Below are positions 37,450-44,791 of a stretch of DNA of 64,000 bases, in pieces; the stretch's first letter is position 1; each line of letters opens with the position of its first letter. Both the position numbers and the translations under genes were made by a program. The DNA is taken from positions 1 to 64,000 of the forward strand of contig CAZYHV010000011.1 of assembly GCA_964647485.1 (NCBI GenBank), in the 5' to 3' direction. The notes beneath the pieces are model-generated. The model worked only from the letters and a program-made list of their open reading frames with translations, had not been told where the DNA came from and did no database searches. The DNA is from FW021-bin31 sp964647485 (lineage in GTDB: Bacteria > Bacteroidota > Bacteroidia > Chitinophagales > Chitinophagaceae).

Positions 37450-38048
37450 AAAAATTGTTTTATTTTCTCTATATTTTTTATTCCCGGAGCATCTTCAAAC
37501 TGGCTATTTACATCTACGGCCATCCAGGAAGGATGTGCAAATTTATTCAATAAAGGGATTTCCTCCAATCCTATTCCTCCACTCAAAAAGAAAGGAGTAT
37601 CTCCACTATACTTTTCCAACAATTCCCATTTAAATAAAACGCCGTTTCCTCCATATAACTTTCCTGCTGCATCAAAAAGAAAATAATCACACACTCCGGC
37701 ATATTGTTTGGCTTCTTCTATATCTTCCTCTGCGCTGATTTTAAAAACCTTTACTACCGGCAGATGCTTTCTCAACCTCCGGCAAAGTGCCGGACTTTCT
37801 TCCCCATGCAGCTGCAACAAGTCTAAACCATATTCTTCTACCTTTTTTAATATATATGTTTCCTCCGCATTGACAAAGACCCCTACTTTTTTTATTCCCT
37901 CCATATTCCTGACTACCTGCGGGTCCAGTTTTCCTTCTACAAAGCGGTCCGTCTTTTCATAAAAGATAAAACCGGCATAATCTACAGGAAGTCGTGCTAT
38001 TTCCTGTAAATCTTTCTGCCGAGTTATACCGCAGACCTTTATTGATAT
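37428..38048 (-). CDS. trpF: phosphoribosylanthranilate isomerase with non-standard start
   Basis: Isomerises N-(5-phosphoribosyl)anthranilate in tryptophan synthesis. The first ATG in frame (37904) would give only 158 residues and lose the first strand and helix. The frame continues upstream, reading ISIKVCGITRQKDLQEIAR and then VDYAGFIFYEKTDRFVEGKL, a normal TrpF N-terminus with the catalytic Cys of KVCG. No ATG, GTG or TTG occurs in that extension before the stop at 38073-38075. The natural start is the ATA codon at 38046-38048 (a one-base change from ATG) or an ATT at 38064-38066. With ATA the protein is 206 residues, the family length. The rest is intact: KVGVFVNAEE, LQLHGEE, FLFDA, FLSGGIG, AVDVNSQFEDAPGIKN. 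It follows trpC after 44 bases. Confidence 0.85.
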   Translation of the reverse strand: MSIKVCGITRQKDLQEIARLPVDYAGFIFYEKTDRFVEGKLDPQVVRNMEGIKKVGVFVNAEETYILKKVEEYGLDLLQLHGEESPALCRRLRKHLPVVKVFKISAEEDIEEAKQYAGVCDYFLFDAAGKLYGGNGVLFKWELLEKYSGDTPFFLSGGIGLEEIPLLNKFAHPSWMAVDVNSQFEDAPGIKNIEKIKQFLWDLNFI

Positions 38049-38092
38049 GTTGTTATGAGGTTGAATAGTTAATTAGTTATTGGTTGATTGGG

Positions 38093-38878
38093 TTATTTTA
38101 ATAAGTCGATAAATCGCTTCAATGCTTCCCCCGGTTTTTTTTCTTTCATAAAATGCTCTCCCATTAAAAATCCATCGAAACCCGCCGCTTTCATTTTCAA
38201 AATCACCTTTGGGTCATGGATACCGCTTTCTGCTATTCGTAAGGCCTCTTCCGGCAACTGACGACTCAATTCTATGGATCGGTCAATATCTACTGTAAAG
38301 GTGGTCAGATCCCGGTTATTTATTCCGATCATATCATTTTCCGCTCCGATTTTGTCCAATTGTTCTTCACTATGCATCTCTAACAAAACTTCCAGCCCCA
38401 GGGTTTTAGCCACATGCGTAAACCTTTTAATTTCTTCTTTACTCAAGCATTCTGCAATCAATAAAATGACATCCGCCCCTATGGATTTAGCTTCTATAAT
38501 CTGATACTCATCTATCACAAAATCTTTTCTCAGAATAGGAATCGCATTCAACGTGCGGGCAATTTCCAAATCCTCTGTATTTCCAGCAAAAAAATAATTA
38601 TCTGTTAAAACAGACAATCCGGAAGCCCCGTTTTCAGTATATGCCTCCGTCACTTCTTCTACCGTAGCCGTGTCATTAATGACATCTTTAGACGGGGATT
38701 TCCGCTTAAATTCGGCAATAATGCCCGATTTCTCCGGGTTTTTAATACTTTCTTGTAATGAAAAGCAAGTTCTGGAAAAAGTTTCGGCAGCCTCCAAAGT
38801 TTTGATTGAAACCTGTGCTTTCCATTCCGCCACTTCTTTTCTTTTGTGGGCTACAATTTTATCTAAAATATTACGCAT
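38093..38878 (-). CDS. trpC: indole-3-glycerol phosphate synthase
   Basis: Ring-closing decarboxylase of tryptophan synthesis, 261 residues. IIAEFKRKSPSKDVIN near 53-68, LSVLTDNYFFAGN near 83-95, ILRKDFVIDEYQIIEAKSIGAD near 109-130, GINNRDLTTFTVD near 180-192, AESGIHDP and the phosphate-binding GFLMGEHFM. All catalytic Lys and Glu motifs are present. It is a separate gene, not fused to trpF. Confidence 0.97.
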   Translation of the reverse strand: MRNILDKIVAHKRKEVAEWKAQVSIKTLEAAETFSRTCFSLQESIKNPEKSGIIAEFKRKSPSKDVINDTATVEEVTEAYTENGASGLSVLTDNYFFAGNTEDLEIARTLNAIPILRKDFVIDEYQIIEAKSIGADVILLIAECLSKEEIKRFTHVAKTLGLEVLLEMHSEEQLDKIGAENDMIGINNRDLTTFTVDIDRSIELSRQLPEEALRIAESGIHDPKVILKMKAAGFDGFLMGEHFMKEKKPGEALKRFIDLLK

Positions 38879-38917
38879 GTTTTTTTAGTTATAATCGATA
38901 ACAAATAAATGATATGC

Positions 38918-39787
38918 TCATTTTAATCTAATTCCCTGCATACTACTTCTACCAAAGTGTCCATTTGTGAAAAAGCAAACCATTTTTTTTCCTACATCCT
39001 TTAAAGAAGCTCCAATATGATATAAATGTTTCTCATCAATAATGAAAAAACGATCATGGCTACTTTTCAGCCTTCTTACCTGCAGCCCCGGGTATTGTTG
39101 ATTATGCTTTTTCACATCCAGCTTTAACGCTTCGGAAATTTTCTTCGTAAATAGAGTAACCTTTACACCCTCCCTTCTCTTAGTAAACATAGTCAGTACG
39201 GATTCATCCACATAATTATCCACAAGCAAAATACTCTTTCTGGCCTGCTTAATTAAGCCGACGACAAACGCATAAGCATCGAATACCTCTCCGTCAAAAA
39301 AGACTCCTTTTTGAGGTCTCAATCGTTCTGTATCGAGTGCCTTAAAAATTTGCTCCACTTTCTCATCAGTATTCACTTGCTTCAATTCCAGCGTCTCTAA
39401 CCTTTGGAAAACGGAAGCATTATTTAGTAAGAACTTCCTCATATTCACAAAAGCTTGCATAATTTGGATACTCACTTTAACTGCTGTTTCACTTCTCAAA
39501 ACAGCGGAAAGCATGGCCACCCCTTGTTCGGAGAATACATATGGGAGATATCTTCTACCTCCATGCTGAGTTGAGGTCACAAATTGTGACCTCAACTCAG
39601 CAAACTCTTCTTCCGTCAATCGGAATCTAAACGATGCCGGGAACCGCGCTAAATTCCTTTTTACAGCCTGATTAAGCACTTTTGTTTCCACATCATACAG
39701 ATCCGCCAGGTCCCTGTCTACCATTACCTGCTTACCTCTAAAGGTATAAATCCTGGCTTCTATATGTTCTGTAATGACCGGTTGCAT
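38918..39787 (-). CDS. ORF6N domain protein with PLD-like C-terminal domain, frameshifted end
   Basis: 289 residues. The N-terminal ORF6N domain (about 10-120: FRGKQVMVDRDLADLYDVETKVLNQAVKRN, RFPASFRFRLTEEEF, FSEQGVAMLSAVL) is a DNA-associated domain shared with phage and plasmid proteins. A coiled segment (about 125-150) links to a C-terminal domain (about 160-280) with KSILLVDNYVDESVLTMF and HDRFFIIDEKHLYHIGASLKD, resembling phospholipase-D-like folds. The last 21 residues are out of frame: deleting one A from the run of eight (38983-38990) restores GKKWFAFSQMDTLVEVVCREL, which fits the family, with a stop at 38923. It lies inside the trp operon between trpD (12 bases) and trpC (39 bases), where it has no evident metabolic role. 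Confidence 0.85.
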   Translation of the reverse strand: MQPVITEHIEARIYTFRGKQVMVDRDLADLYDVETKVLNQAVKRNLARFPASFRFRLTEEEFAELRSQFVTSTQHGGRRYLPYVFSEQGVAMLSAVLRSETAVKVSIQIMQAFVNMRKFLLNNASVFQRLETLELKQVNTDEKVEQIFKALDTERLRPQKGVFFDGEVFDAYAFVVGLIKQARKSILLVDNYVDESVLTMFTKRREGVKVTLFTKKISEALKLDVKKHNQQYPGLQVRRLKSSHDRFFIIDEKHLYHIGASLKDVGKKMVCFFTNGHFGRSSMQGIRLK

Positions 39788-39799
39788 AACTGCTCTAAA

Positions 39800-40792
39800 T
39801 TACTGCAATTCAATCAATTTTTTCAATACGTCATACGCTTTCCCCCCTTCTATAGATTCTTTTGCTGCCAAATAACAATCTTCATAATCTTCATAAAGAC
39901 CGGCACATCGTATTCCGGATGCTGCATTGGCCAATACTACCGCTGTTTGCTCGGGGGTAGCCTCTCCCTTCAGGATATTCAAAAATATCTTTGATGCTTC
40001 TTCTATGGTGGCTCCTCCATAAATATCTGATTGTTTTACTGTCCTCTCTCCCAGTTCCTCCGGCGTATAATTCCGTTCTCCCTGATTGTCAATAAACCGG
40101 GTATCCGCCGTGAGAGAAATCTCATCATAACCATCCAGACTATAAACAATGGTAAATTCTTTATCCGTTTGCTGAAATAAATAATTATAGGCTCTGGCCA
40201 CTTCTAAACTATATACGCCCAACATCTGAAATTTCGGGAAAGAAGGATTAACTAAAGGTCCCATCACATTAAAAAAGGTACGTACGGCCAGCTGTTTTCG
40301 AATAGGAGCCACCGTTTTCAATGCAGGATGAAAGAGAGGGGCATGCAAAAAACAAATGCCTGCTTTATCCAATTCTTCTCTCAATTTGCTTTCATCTTGT
40401 TTAAATTCATATCCCATTTGCTTTATCACGTTACTGGAACCGCTTACAGAGGACGCACTTTTATTCCCATGCTTGGCAATTTTCACCCCGGCTCCTGCCG
40501 CTACAAAAGAAGAAGCCGTAGAAATATTAAAAGTATTTTTCCCATCGCCTCCGGTTCCCACAATATCCAATGTATCTTGCGTTCCCAAATCTACTCTTAA
40601 ACACAGATCCAGCAACGCTTCTCTAAATCCACTCAATTCCTCAACCGTAATGCTACGCATGATAAAGACCGTCATAAAGGCAGCCATTTCACTCTCATTA
40701 TAGGCTCCTTTGGAAATATTCAATAATACCTCGTAGGCTTTTTCCTTCGACAGCGTTTTGTATTCAAACAAATAATTTAGTATTTCTTTCAT
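39800..40792 (-). CDS. trpD: anthranilate phosphoribosyltransferase
   Basis: Transfers the phosphoribosyl group to anthranilate. 330 residues. GTGGDGKNTFNIST near 81-94 (PRPP-binding), KHGNKSASSVSGSSNVIKQMG near 107-127, and NVMGPLVNPSFP near 176. Preceded by trpG at 156 bases and followed by the ORF6N gene. Confidence 0.96.
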   Translation of the reverse strand: MKEILNYLFEYKTLSKEKAYEVLLNISKGAYNESEMAAFMTVFIMRSITVEELSGFREALLDLCLRVDLGTQDTLDIVGTGGDGKNTFNISTASSFVAAGAGVKIAKHGNKSASSVSGSSNVIKQMGYEFKQDESKLREELDKAGICFLHAPLFHPALKTVAPIRKQLAVRTFFNVMGPLVNPSFPKFQMLGVYSLEVARAYNYLFQQTDKEFTIVYSLDGYDEISLTADTRFIDNQGERNYTPEELGERTVKQSDIYGGATIEEASKIFLNILKGEATPEQTAVVLANAASGIRCAGLYEDYEDCYLAAKESIEGGKAYDVLKKLIELQ

Positions 40793-40948
40793 GGTATAAT
40801 ATTGTTAAATGGTTAAATGGTCATATTGTTTTATTGTTAAAAGATCATCGAGCCTACCTTTGCCGGCAGACAGGCGGAGTCGAGATAAAGGGTTATCACT
40901 CAGTCAACTCAATCAACCTAATCAACTTAGCCCGCCTAATGCACTCCA
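40793..40948. repeat. simple-sequence spacer between trpG and trpD
   Basis: 156 bases with no gene. It contains degenerate short tandem units: TTAAATGGT-like near trpD and, on the minus strand, GTTGATTAG / GTTGATTGA / GTTGACTGA near trpG. In the middle lies a GC-rich half-palindrome, CCGGCAGACAGGCGG. Similar TTGATTGG text occurs upstream of trpF at 38077-38090. Confidence 0.45.
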
Positions 40949-41521
40949 TCAACTCTTCAACCAGTTTTCTAAAATTTTGTCACCTTTGGGTGTTAAGACA
41001 CTTTCCGGATGAAATTGTACTCCTCGCACATCATACTTTTTATGTCGTAAAGCCATAATGGCTCCATCTTCTTTTGTTCTGGCAGTAATTTCTAAATCAT
41101 TGGGAAATCCTTCTTCCGACACCAGCCAGGAATGATATCTGCCGGCCTCTATCGTTTCTGGTAAGCCACGAAATAAAGCATCATCTTTCCCCAACAAAGT
41201 AATTTTTGAGGCTACCCCATGATAAACTTTCTCCATATTGATTAATTTTCCGCCAAAGACTTCTGCTATTCCCTGTTCTCCCAAACAAACCCCTAAGATT
41301 GACTTAGTCGGAGCATATTCCTTAATCAGCGGTAATAGCAACCCGGACTCCGACGGGATTCCCGGTCCCGGAGAGAGGATAATCTTATCATATTTCTTAA
41401 CTTCCTCCAATGTAATCTTGTCATTTCTAAACACCTCAATATCAGCATTCGTCAATTGATGAACCAGATGATAGAGATTATAAGTAAAAGAATCGTAACT
41501 ATCGAAAATCAGTATCTTCAT
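40949..41521 (-). CDS. trpG: anthranilate synthase glutaminase subunit
   Basis: Class I glutamine amidotransferase giving ammonia to TrpE. 190 residues. IFDSYDSFTYNLYHLV at the N-terminus, ILSPGPGIPSESG near 51-63, nucleophile motif ILGVCLGEQGIAEVFGG (Cys near 79; the usual CLGHQ is CLGEQ here, but that His is not part of the triad), and the His-Glu pair in VQFHPESVLT near 169. It follows trpE after 17 bases. Confidence 0.95.
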   Translation of the reverse strand: MKILIFDSYDSFTYNLYHLVHQLTNADIEVFRNDKITLEEVKKYDKIILSPGPGIPSESGLLLPLIKEYAPTKSILGVCLGEQGIAEVFGGKLINMEKVYHGVASKITLLGKDDALFRGLPETIEAGRYHSWLVSEEGFPNDLEITARTKEDGAIMALRHKKYDVRGVQFHPESVLTPKGDKILENWLKS

Positions 41522-41538
41522 TCTTGTTTTTCTAAAGC

Positions 41539-42948
41539 TTAATTATTTAATTTATTCGCATGAAGCACCGCTTGCTTCAATGCATTTAATTTATTATTGG
41601 CCTCCTGTAATTCATTCTCAGGTACAGATCGGGAAACGACTCCCGCTCCGGCCTGAGACCGTAATACATTATGCTTACTGAGGAAGGAGCGTATCATTAT
41701 CGCATGGTTAAAATCGCCATTTAGCCCTACCGATCCTACACAACCGGCATAAAAGCCTCGTTCGGTAGGTTCATATTCATGAATCAGTTCCATGGCTTTA
41801 TATTTGGGAGCTCCGGATAGAGTACCTGCCGGGAAACTTGCTGCCAACATCTTAAAAGGATTGCTTCCTTCGGCAACAGTACCCGTCACCTCGCTCACTA
41901 AATGAATGACATGAGAATAGGAATGCACTTGTCTATACTCTGTAACATGCACGTCCTCAGCAAAGCGACTCATATCATTTCGTGCCAGATCCACCAACAT
42001 GACATGCTCTGCATTTTCTTTTTCATCACTCACTAAACGATTAATCGCTGCCTGATCTTCCTTTTCATCTCCCGTTCGTTTTACCGTACCGGCAATAGGA
42101 TGAATAATGACTTTATCTTTCTCAACAATTAATTGAGATTCGGGGGAAGAGCCGATTAATTTATAATCTCCGTAATCAAAATAAAAAAGATAAGGAGAGG
42201 GATTAATAGAACGTAATGTCCGATATACATTAAATTCATCTCCCGTAAAACGTTGTTCAAAACTCCTGGAAGGGACAATCTGAAAAACATCCCCCCGATG
42301 ACAATGACCTATACATTTTCTTACGATTTCCCGGTAATCTTCATCCTCCATATTGCTCTTCTCTTCTCCAACCGCTCGAAAAGGATATGTAGGACAGTCT
42401 TTACTCAGAATGAGAGATTCGATCTCTTCAAAGGCATCATCTTCACCTTCCACCTGATTTTCACATAAATACAATTCATTCTTAAAATGATCGATAGCAA
42501 TCACATATTGGTATAGTCGGTATCGTAATAAAGGGATCTCCGGTTTTTGTTTCTTCTCACTCAAATCCAGCGTCTCAAAAAACTGAATGGCTTCATAAGC
42601 GGTATAACCAAAGAAACTCTCTGATACACTCACCGGAGAGGATCCTTCGGACTTAAACGTACGAATAAAATTCATTAATTTCTCAGGGGCTTCTTCCCGG
42701 TCTCCAACCGGTTCATCCACTTCTTTATTGCCCGGATATTTATATTCCAGTCGATCCTCATTGATTTCCATACCTGCAATTGGCTTGATGGCAATATAAG
42801 AAAAGCTGTTCTTTCCGGCATTACTGTCGGCACTCTCCAACATTACCGATCCCGGAAAACGATCTCTGATTCGGAGATAAATACTCACCGGCGTATAAAG
42901 ATCAGCAAGCATTTTCTTACAACGTGTTTTTACTTTAATTTCTTTCAT
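41539..42948 (-). CDS. trpE: anthranilate synthase component I
   Basis: Converts chorismate to anthranilate with TrpG. 469 residues. The N-terminal half includes the LLES-type element involved in tryptophan feedback inhibition (VMLESADSN near 35-43) and SFSYIAIKP. Chorismate-binding block: QIVPSRSFEQRF near 231, PSPYLFYFDYGDYKLIGSSPESQL near 261-285, HPIAGTVKRTG, AEHVMLVDLARNDMSRF, AASFPAGTLSGAPKYKAMELI and GGVG-like YAGCVGSVGLNGD. First structural gene of the trp operon, downstream of the leader peptide and terminator described separately. Confidence 0.96.
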   Translation of the reverse strand: MKEIKVKTRCKKMLADLYTPVSIYLRIRDRFPGSVMLESADSNAGKNSFSYIAIKPIAGMEINEDRLEYKYPGNKEVDEPVGDREEAPEKLMNFIRTFKSEGSSPVSVSESFFGYTAYEAIQFFETLDLSEKKQKPEIPLLRYRLYQYVIAIDHFKNELYLCENQVEGEDDAFEEIESLILSKDCPTYPFRAVGEEKSNMEDEDYREIVRKCIGHCHRGDVFQIVPSRSFEQRFTGDEFNVYRTLRSINPSPYLFYFDYGDYKLIGSSPESQLIVEKDKVIIHPIAGTVKRTGDEKEDQAAINRLVSDEKENAEHVMLVDLARNDMSRFAEDVHVTEYRQVHSYSHVIHLVSEVTGTVAEGSNPFKMLAASFPAGTLSGAPKYKAMELIHEYEPTERGFYAGCVGSVGLNGDFNHAIMIRSFLSKHNVLRSQAGAGVVSRSVPENELQEANNKLNALKQAVLHANKLNN

Positions 42949-42970
42949 CCATTAAAAAATTTTGTGGCCG

Positions 42971-43007
42971 AAAATTAAAAAAGCTCGTTCCGCTGAGCGA
43001 GACGAGC
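42971..43007 (-). terminator. trp attenuator terminator
   Basis: In the minus-strand transcript, GCTCGT pairs with ACGAGC (6 base pairs) with an inner CGC/GCG stem, directly followed by TTTTTTAATTTT. It lies between the Trp-rich leader peptide and trpE, ending 22 bases before the trpE ATG. A terminator placed in front of a biosynthetic gene and behind a Trp-codon leader is the hallmark of attenuation. Confidence 0.8.
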
Positions 43008-43048
43008 CTATAAAAATAGTTTTATGTTTAAATACATACGTGGCTATC

Positions 43049-43114
43049 CTACACAGCTCTGCCGCTAAGCACTCCGTGCCACCACCATTGGTTGTATGTA
43101 TATATTTTCCGCAT
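43049..43114 (-). CDS. trpL: trp operon leader peptide (three tandem Trp codons)
   Basis: A 21-codon frame, ATG at 43112-43114 and TAG at 43049-43051, reading MRKIYTYNQWWWHGVLSG followed by RAV. Three consecutive TGG codons (43079-43087) are expected to stall the ribosome when charged tRNA-Trp is scarce. The upstream in-frame stop is at 43130-43132, so the start is fixed. It is followed by GTGGC/GCCAC pairing elements and then by the terminator hairpin before trpE. It should couple trp operon transcription to tryptophan supply. A longer 66-codon frame on the same strand (42952-43152) is out of phase and does not carry the Trp run. Confidence 0.85.
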   Translation of the reverse strand: MRKIYTYNQWWWHGVLSGRAV

Positions 43115-43121
43115 TTCTCTG

Positions 43122-43153
43122 CAAATTTTCTAAAGAAAATCGAATTTTCCAAA
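43122..43153 (-). promoter_or_regulatory. trp operon promoter
   Basis: On the minus strand a -33 TTTG (43150-43153) and a -7 AAAATTTG (43122-43129, one mismatch to TAnnTTTG) are separated by 20 bases, the usual Bacteroidota spacing. The leader-peptide ATG is only 7 bases further on. Two inverted repeats overlap it: ATTTTC/GAAAAT (43125-43140) and TTTCCAAA/TTTGGAAA (43146-43167), possible operator sites. Confidence 0.55.
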
Positions 43154-43243
43154 TGTTTTTTTGGAAATTTATAGAATCTTTTTCTGCTCTCTTCTTTCCA
43201 TGAGACCTGTTGGTCTTATGTCGGGTTTACTTTTTGCAGATAA

Positions 43244-43277
43244 AAAAAGCCCTGTACCTTACACGATACAGGACTTT
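43244..43277 (-). terminator. terminator after the Arg/Ser-rich lipoprotein gene
   Basis: CCTGTA (43251-43256) and TACAGG (43267-43272) pair with a 10-base loop, and the stem extends through AAAAG/CTTT after one mismatch. On the minus strand it ends in a run of T, 30 bases after the gene. It also isolates the trp promoter from upstream transcription. Confidence 0.75.
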
Positions 43278-43306
43278 CCATCTCAGGTCTAAAGGCTTTA
43301 TCTTTT

Positions 43307-44671
43307 TTATCTTCTTCTGCTTCTTCGACTTGTTGCATGAGAACGACCGCCCGATCCGGTTCTACTCTTAGCAGAGGATCCTACTCTCGTTGAGCGAGTG
43401 GAACTTCTTGAGGAAGTAGATCTGCTACTTGTACGCTGCACTTTTCTTGTTCTGGGTCGGCTAATCCGACGCCTAGAAGAAGAACGATTCTTTTTATTTA
43501 TTTTAGGACTCGAGCTCGAAGAGCGTTGTACCTTTCGGCTTGGAGTTGACCGTTTTGTTCCGGTACTCCTCCTTGAAGAACGCGTTCGAGAGGGAGAGGT
43601 TTTTCTCGTAGGTCTTCTCTTCGTTCTTGCCTTTGGAGCGCTCTTATTGTTGTTATTGCTCCGCTTGCGTACTGATTCATTTCTTTTTTGTGATTGGGAG
43701 CGAGTAGCCCGTGTTTTCCTACTAGAACGTGCCGAATTGTTTATGTTCCGGTTGTTACTTCTTCGCTGAGCCCTCGTTTTATTATTTCTCTCATTGGTTC
43801 TTCTTTCCACTCTTCTACGCGCTGACTTTTTTACATCTTTGCTTGTTTTTCCTCTTCTATCGGCAGTTCTTGTTGTCCGAACCGCTCTAGCCTGATGACG
43901 TTTAGAAGCATTTTCTCTGCTATCCTTACTAATCGTTGGACGATACATGTTCAATCGATTAGATGAAACACGAGATCGGGATGCCTTTGAGGTATTAGCT
44001 ACACGAACAGGTGTAATCTTTTTATTGGTACGTCGTTGTACCGCTCTGCGGGTGGGACCCGAAAAATAATGCTGATTATTCTGTTCGTAAACATTATTAA
44101 TAATCGTCGTATTATTAATAATGGTGGTGTTCCTATTGTAAGGGACATAATATCGATGAAGCCTTCTTCGCGTAATATATCTCCCCGGTACAAAGTTCCA
44201 ATATCTCGGGGCAATGTTAACATTGACGTTAATATTCATTCCCGGACCTAAGGGAGCCCAACCATAAAAGCCGGAGGATCTTCTCCAAGCTACCCATGCC
44301 GGAGCCCAGGTTTCTCCGGGGATCCAAATCCATCCATAGGCGTTATCAAATGTCCATCTTCCATAATGAAATGGTGCCCATCCCCATCTATAATTGGAGA
44401 CCCAAGTCCATCCATATCCGGAATATACCCAATGACCATTTGTTGCATAAGGTCTAAAACTTCGAGATACGTCCGGAACCCAAACTCTACCATAATTACC
44501 ATAATCCATCCAACGACCATAGGGTCTCAAAGACTCGTAGAAAACATCAATAGATACCCTGCCTGGACGTTCTTGTGCTATACTGTTAGTGGCCACCGTA
44601 CTTTCTGCAAAGCATCCGGTAAACATAAAAGTCATTACTAACAATAAAACCGTTTTATGTATGATCCTCAT
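43307..44671 (-). CDS. DUF6600-like lipoprotein with long Arg/Ser-rich tail
   Basis: 454 residues. Lipoprotein signal (FMFTGCFAES, Cys near 20). The N-terminal half (about 40-170) is built of aromatic units such as FYESLRPYGRWMDYGNYGRVWVPD, YGWTWVSNYRWGWAPFHYGRW and YGWIWIPGETWAPAWVAW, typical of the DUF6600/YXWV-type family of Bacteroidota and Proteobacteria. The rest (about 215-454) is low complexity, dominated by Arg, Ser, Asn, Thr and Lys, with a very high positive charge (for example RRSNNRNINNSARSSRKTR). Function unknown. The basic tail could bind nucleic acid, lipopolysaccharide or peptidoglycan. It has a rare strong Shine-Dalgarno sequence and its own terminator. Confidence 0.7.
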   Translation of the reverse strand: MRIIHKTVLLLVMTFMFTGCFAESTVATNSIAQERPGRVSIDVFYESLRPYGRWMDYGNYGRVWVPDVSRSFRPYATNGHWVYSGYGWTWVSNYRWGWAPFHYGRWTFDNAYGWIWIPGETWAPAWVAWRRSSGFYGWAPLGPGMNINVNVNIAPRYWNFVPGRYITRRRLHRYYVPYNRNTTIINNTTIINNVYEQNNQHYFSGPTRRAVQRRTNKKITPVRVANTSKASRSRVSSNRLNMYRPTISKDSRENASKRHQARAVRTTRTADRRGKTSKDVKKSARRRVERRTNERNNKTRAQRRSNNRNINNSARSSRKTRATRSQSQKRNESVRKRSNNNNKSAPKARTKRRPTRKTSPSRTRSSRRSTGTKRSTPSRKVQRSSSSSPKINKKNRSSSRRRISRPRTRKVQRTSSRSTSSRSSTRSTRVGSSAKSRTGSGGRSHATSRRSRRR

Positions 44672-44677
44672 AATAAA

Positions 44678-44683
44678 CCTCCT
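44678..44683 (-). promoter_or_regulatory. strong Shine-Dalgarno site
   Basis: AGGAGG lies 6 bases before the ATG of the Arg/Ser-rich lipoprotein gene on the minus strand. Bacteroidota seldom use Shine-Dalgarno pairing, and none of the other starts I checked in this window has one this strong. Confidence 0.7.
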
Positions 44684-44791
44684 GTATTTTATAATGTATC
44701 AATTCTGATATAGAAGAATCAATATTTATACCAGAGTGAAGAATAATTCCTTTTTTTAAGGAAGAGTGGGGAAATGAACAGATAGGCGGTG

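Noticed and set aside
37428..37904. trpF as a 158-residue gene from the first ATG
   Set aside because: It would lack the KVCG catalytic Cys and first strand; the frame clearly continues upstream.
42952..43152. 66-codon minus-strand frame over the trp leader
   Set aside because: Out of phase with the Trp-codon leader peptide and reads through the terminator hairpin; the shorter WWW frame is the meaningful one.
43398..43769. 123-codon Leu/Glu-rich plus-strand frame
   Set aside because: Antisense shadow of the Arg/Ser-rich tail; its composition mirrors the reverse complement.
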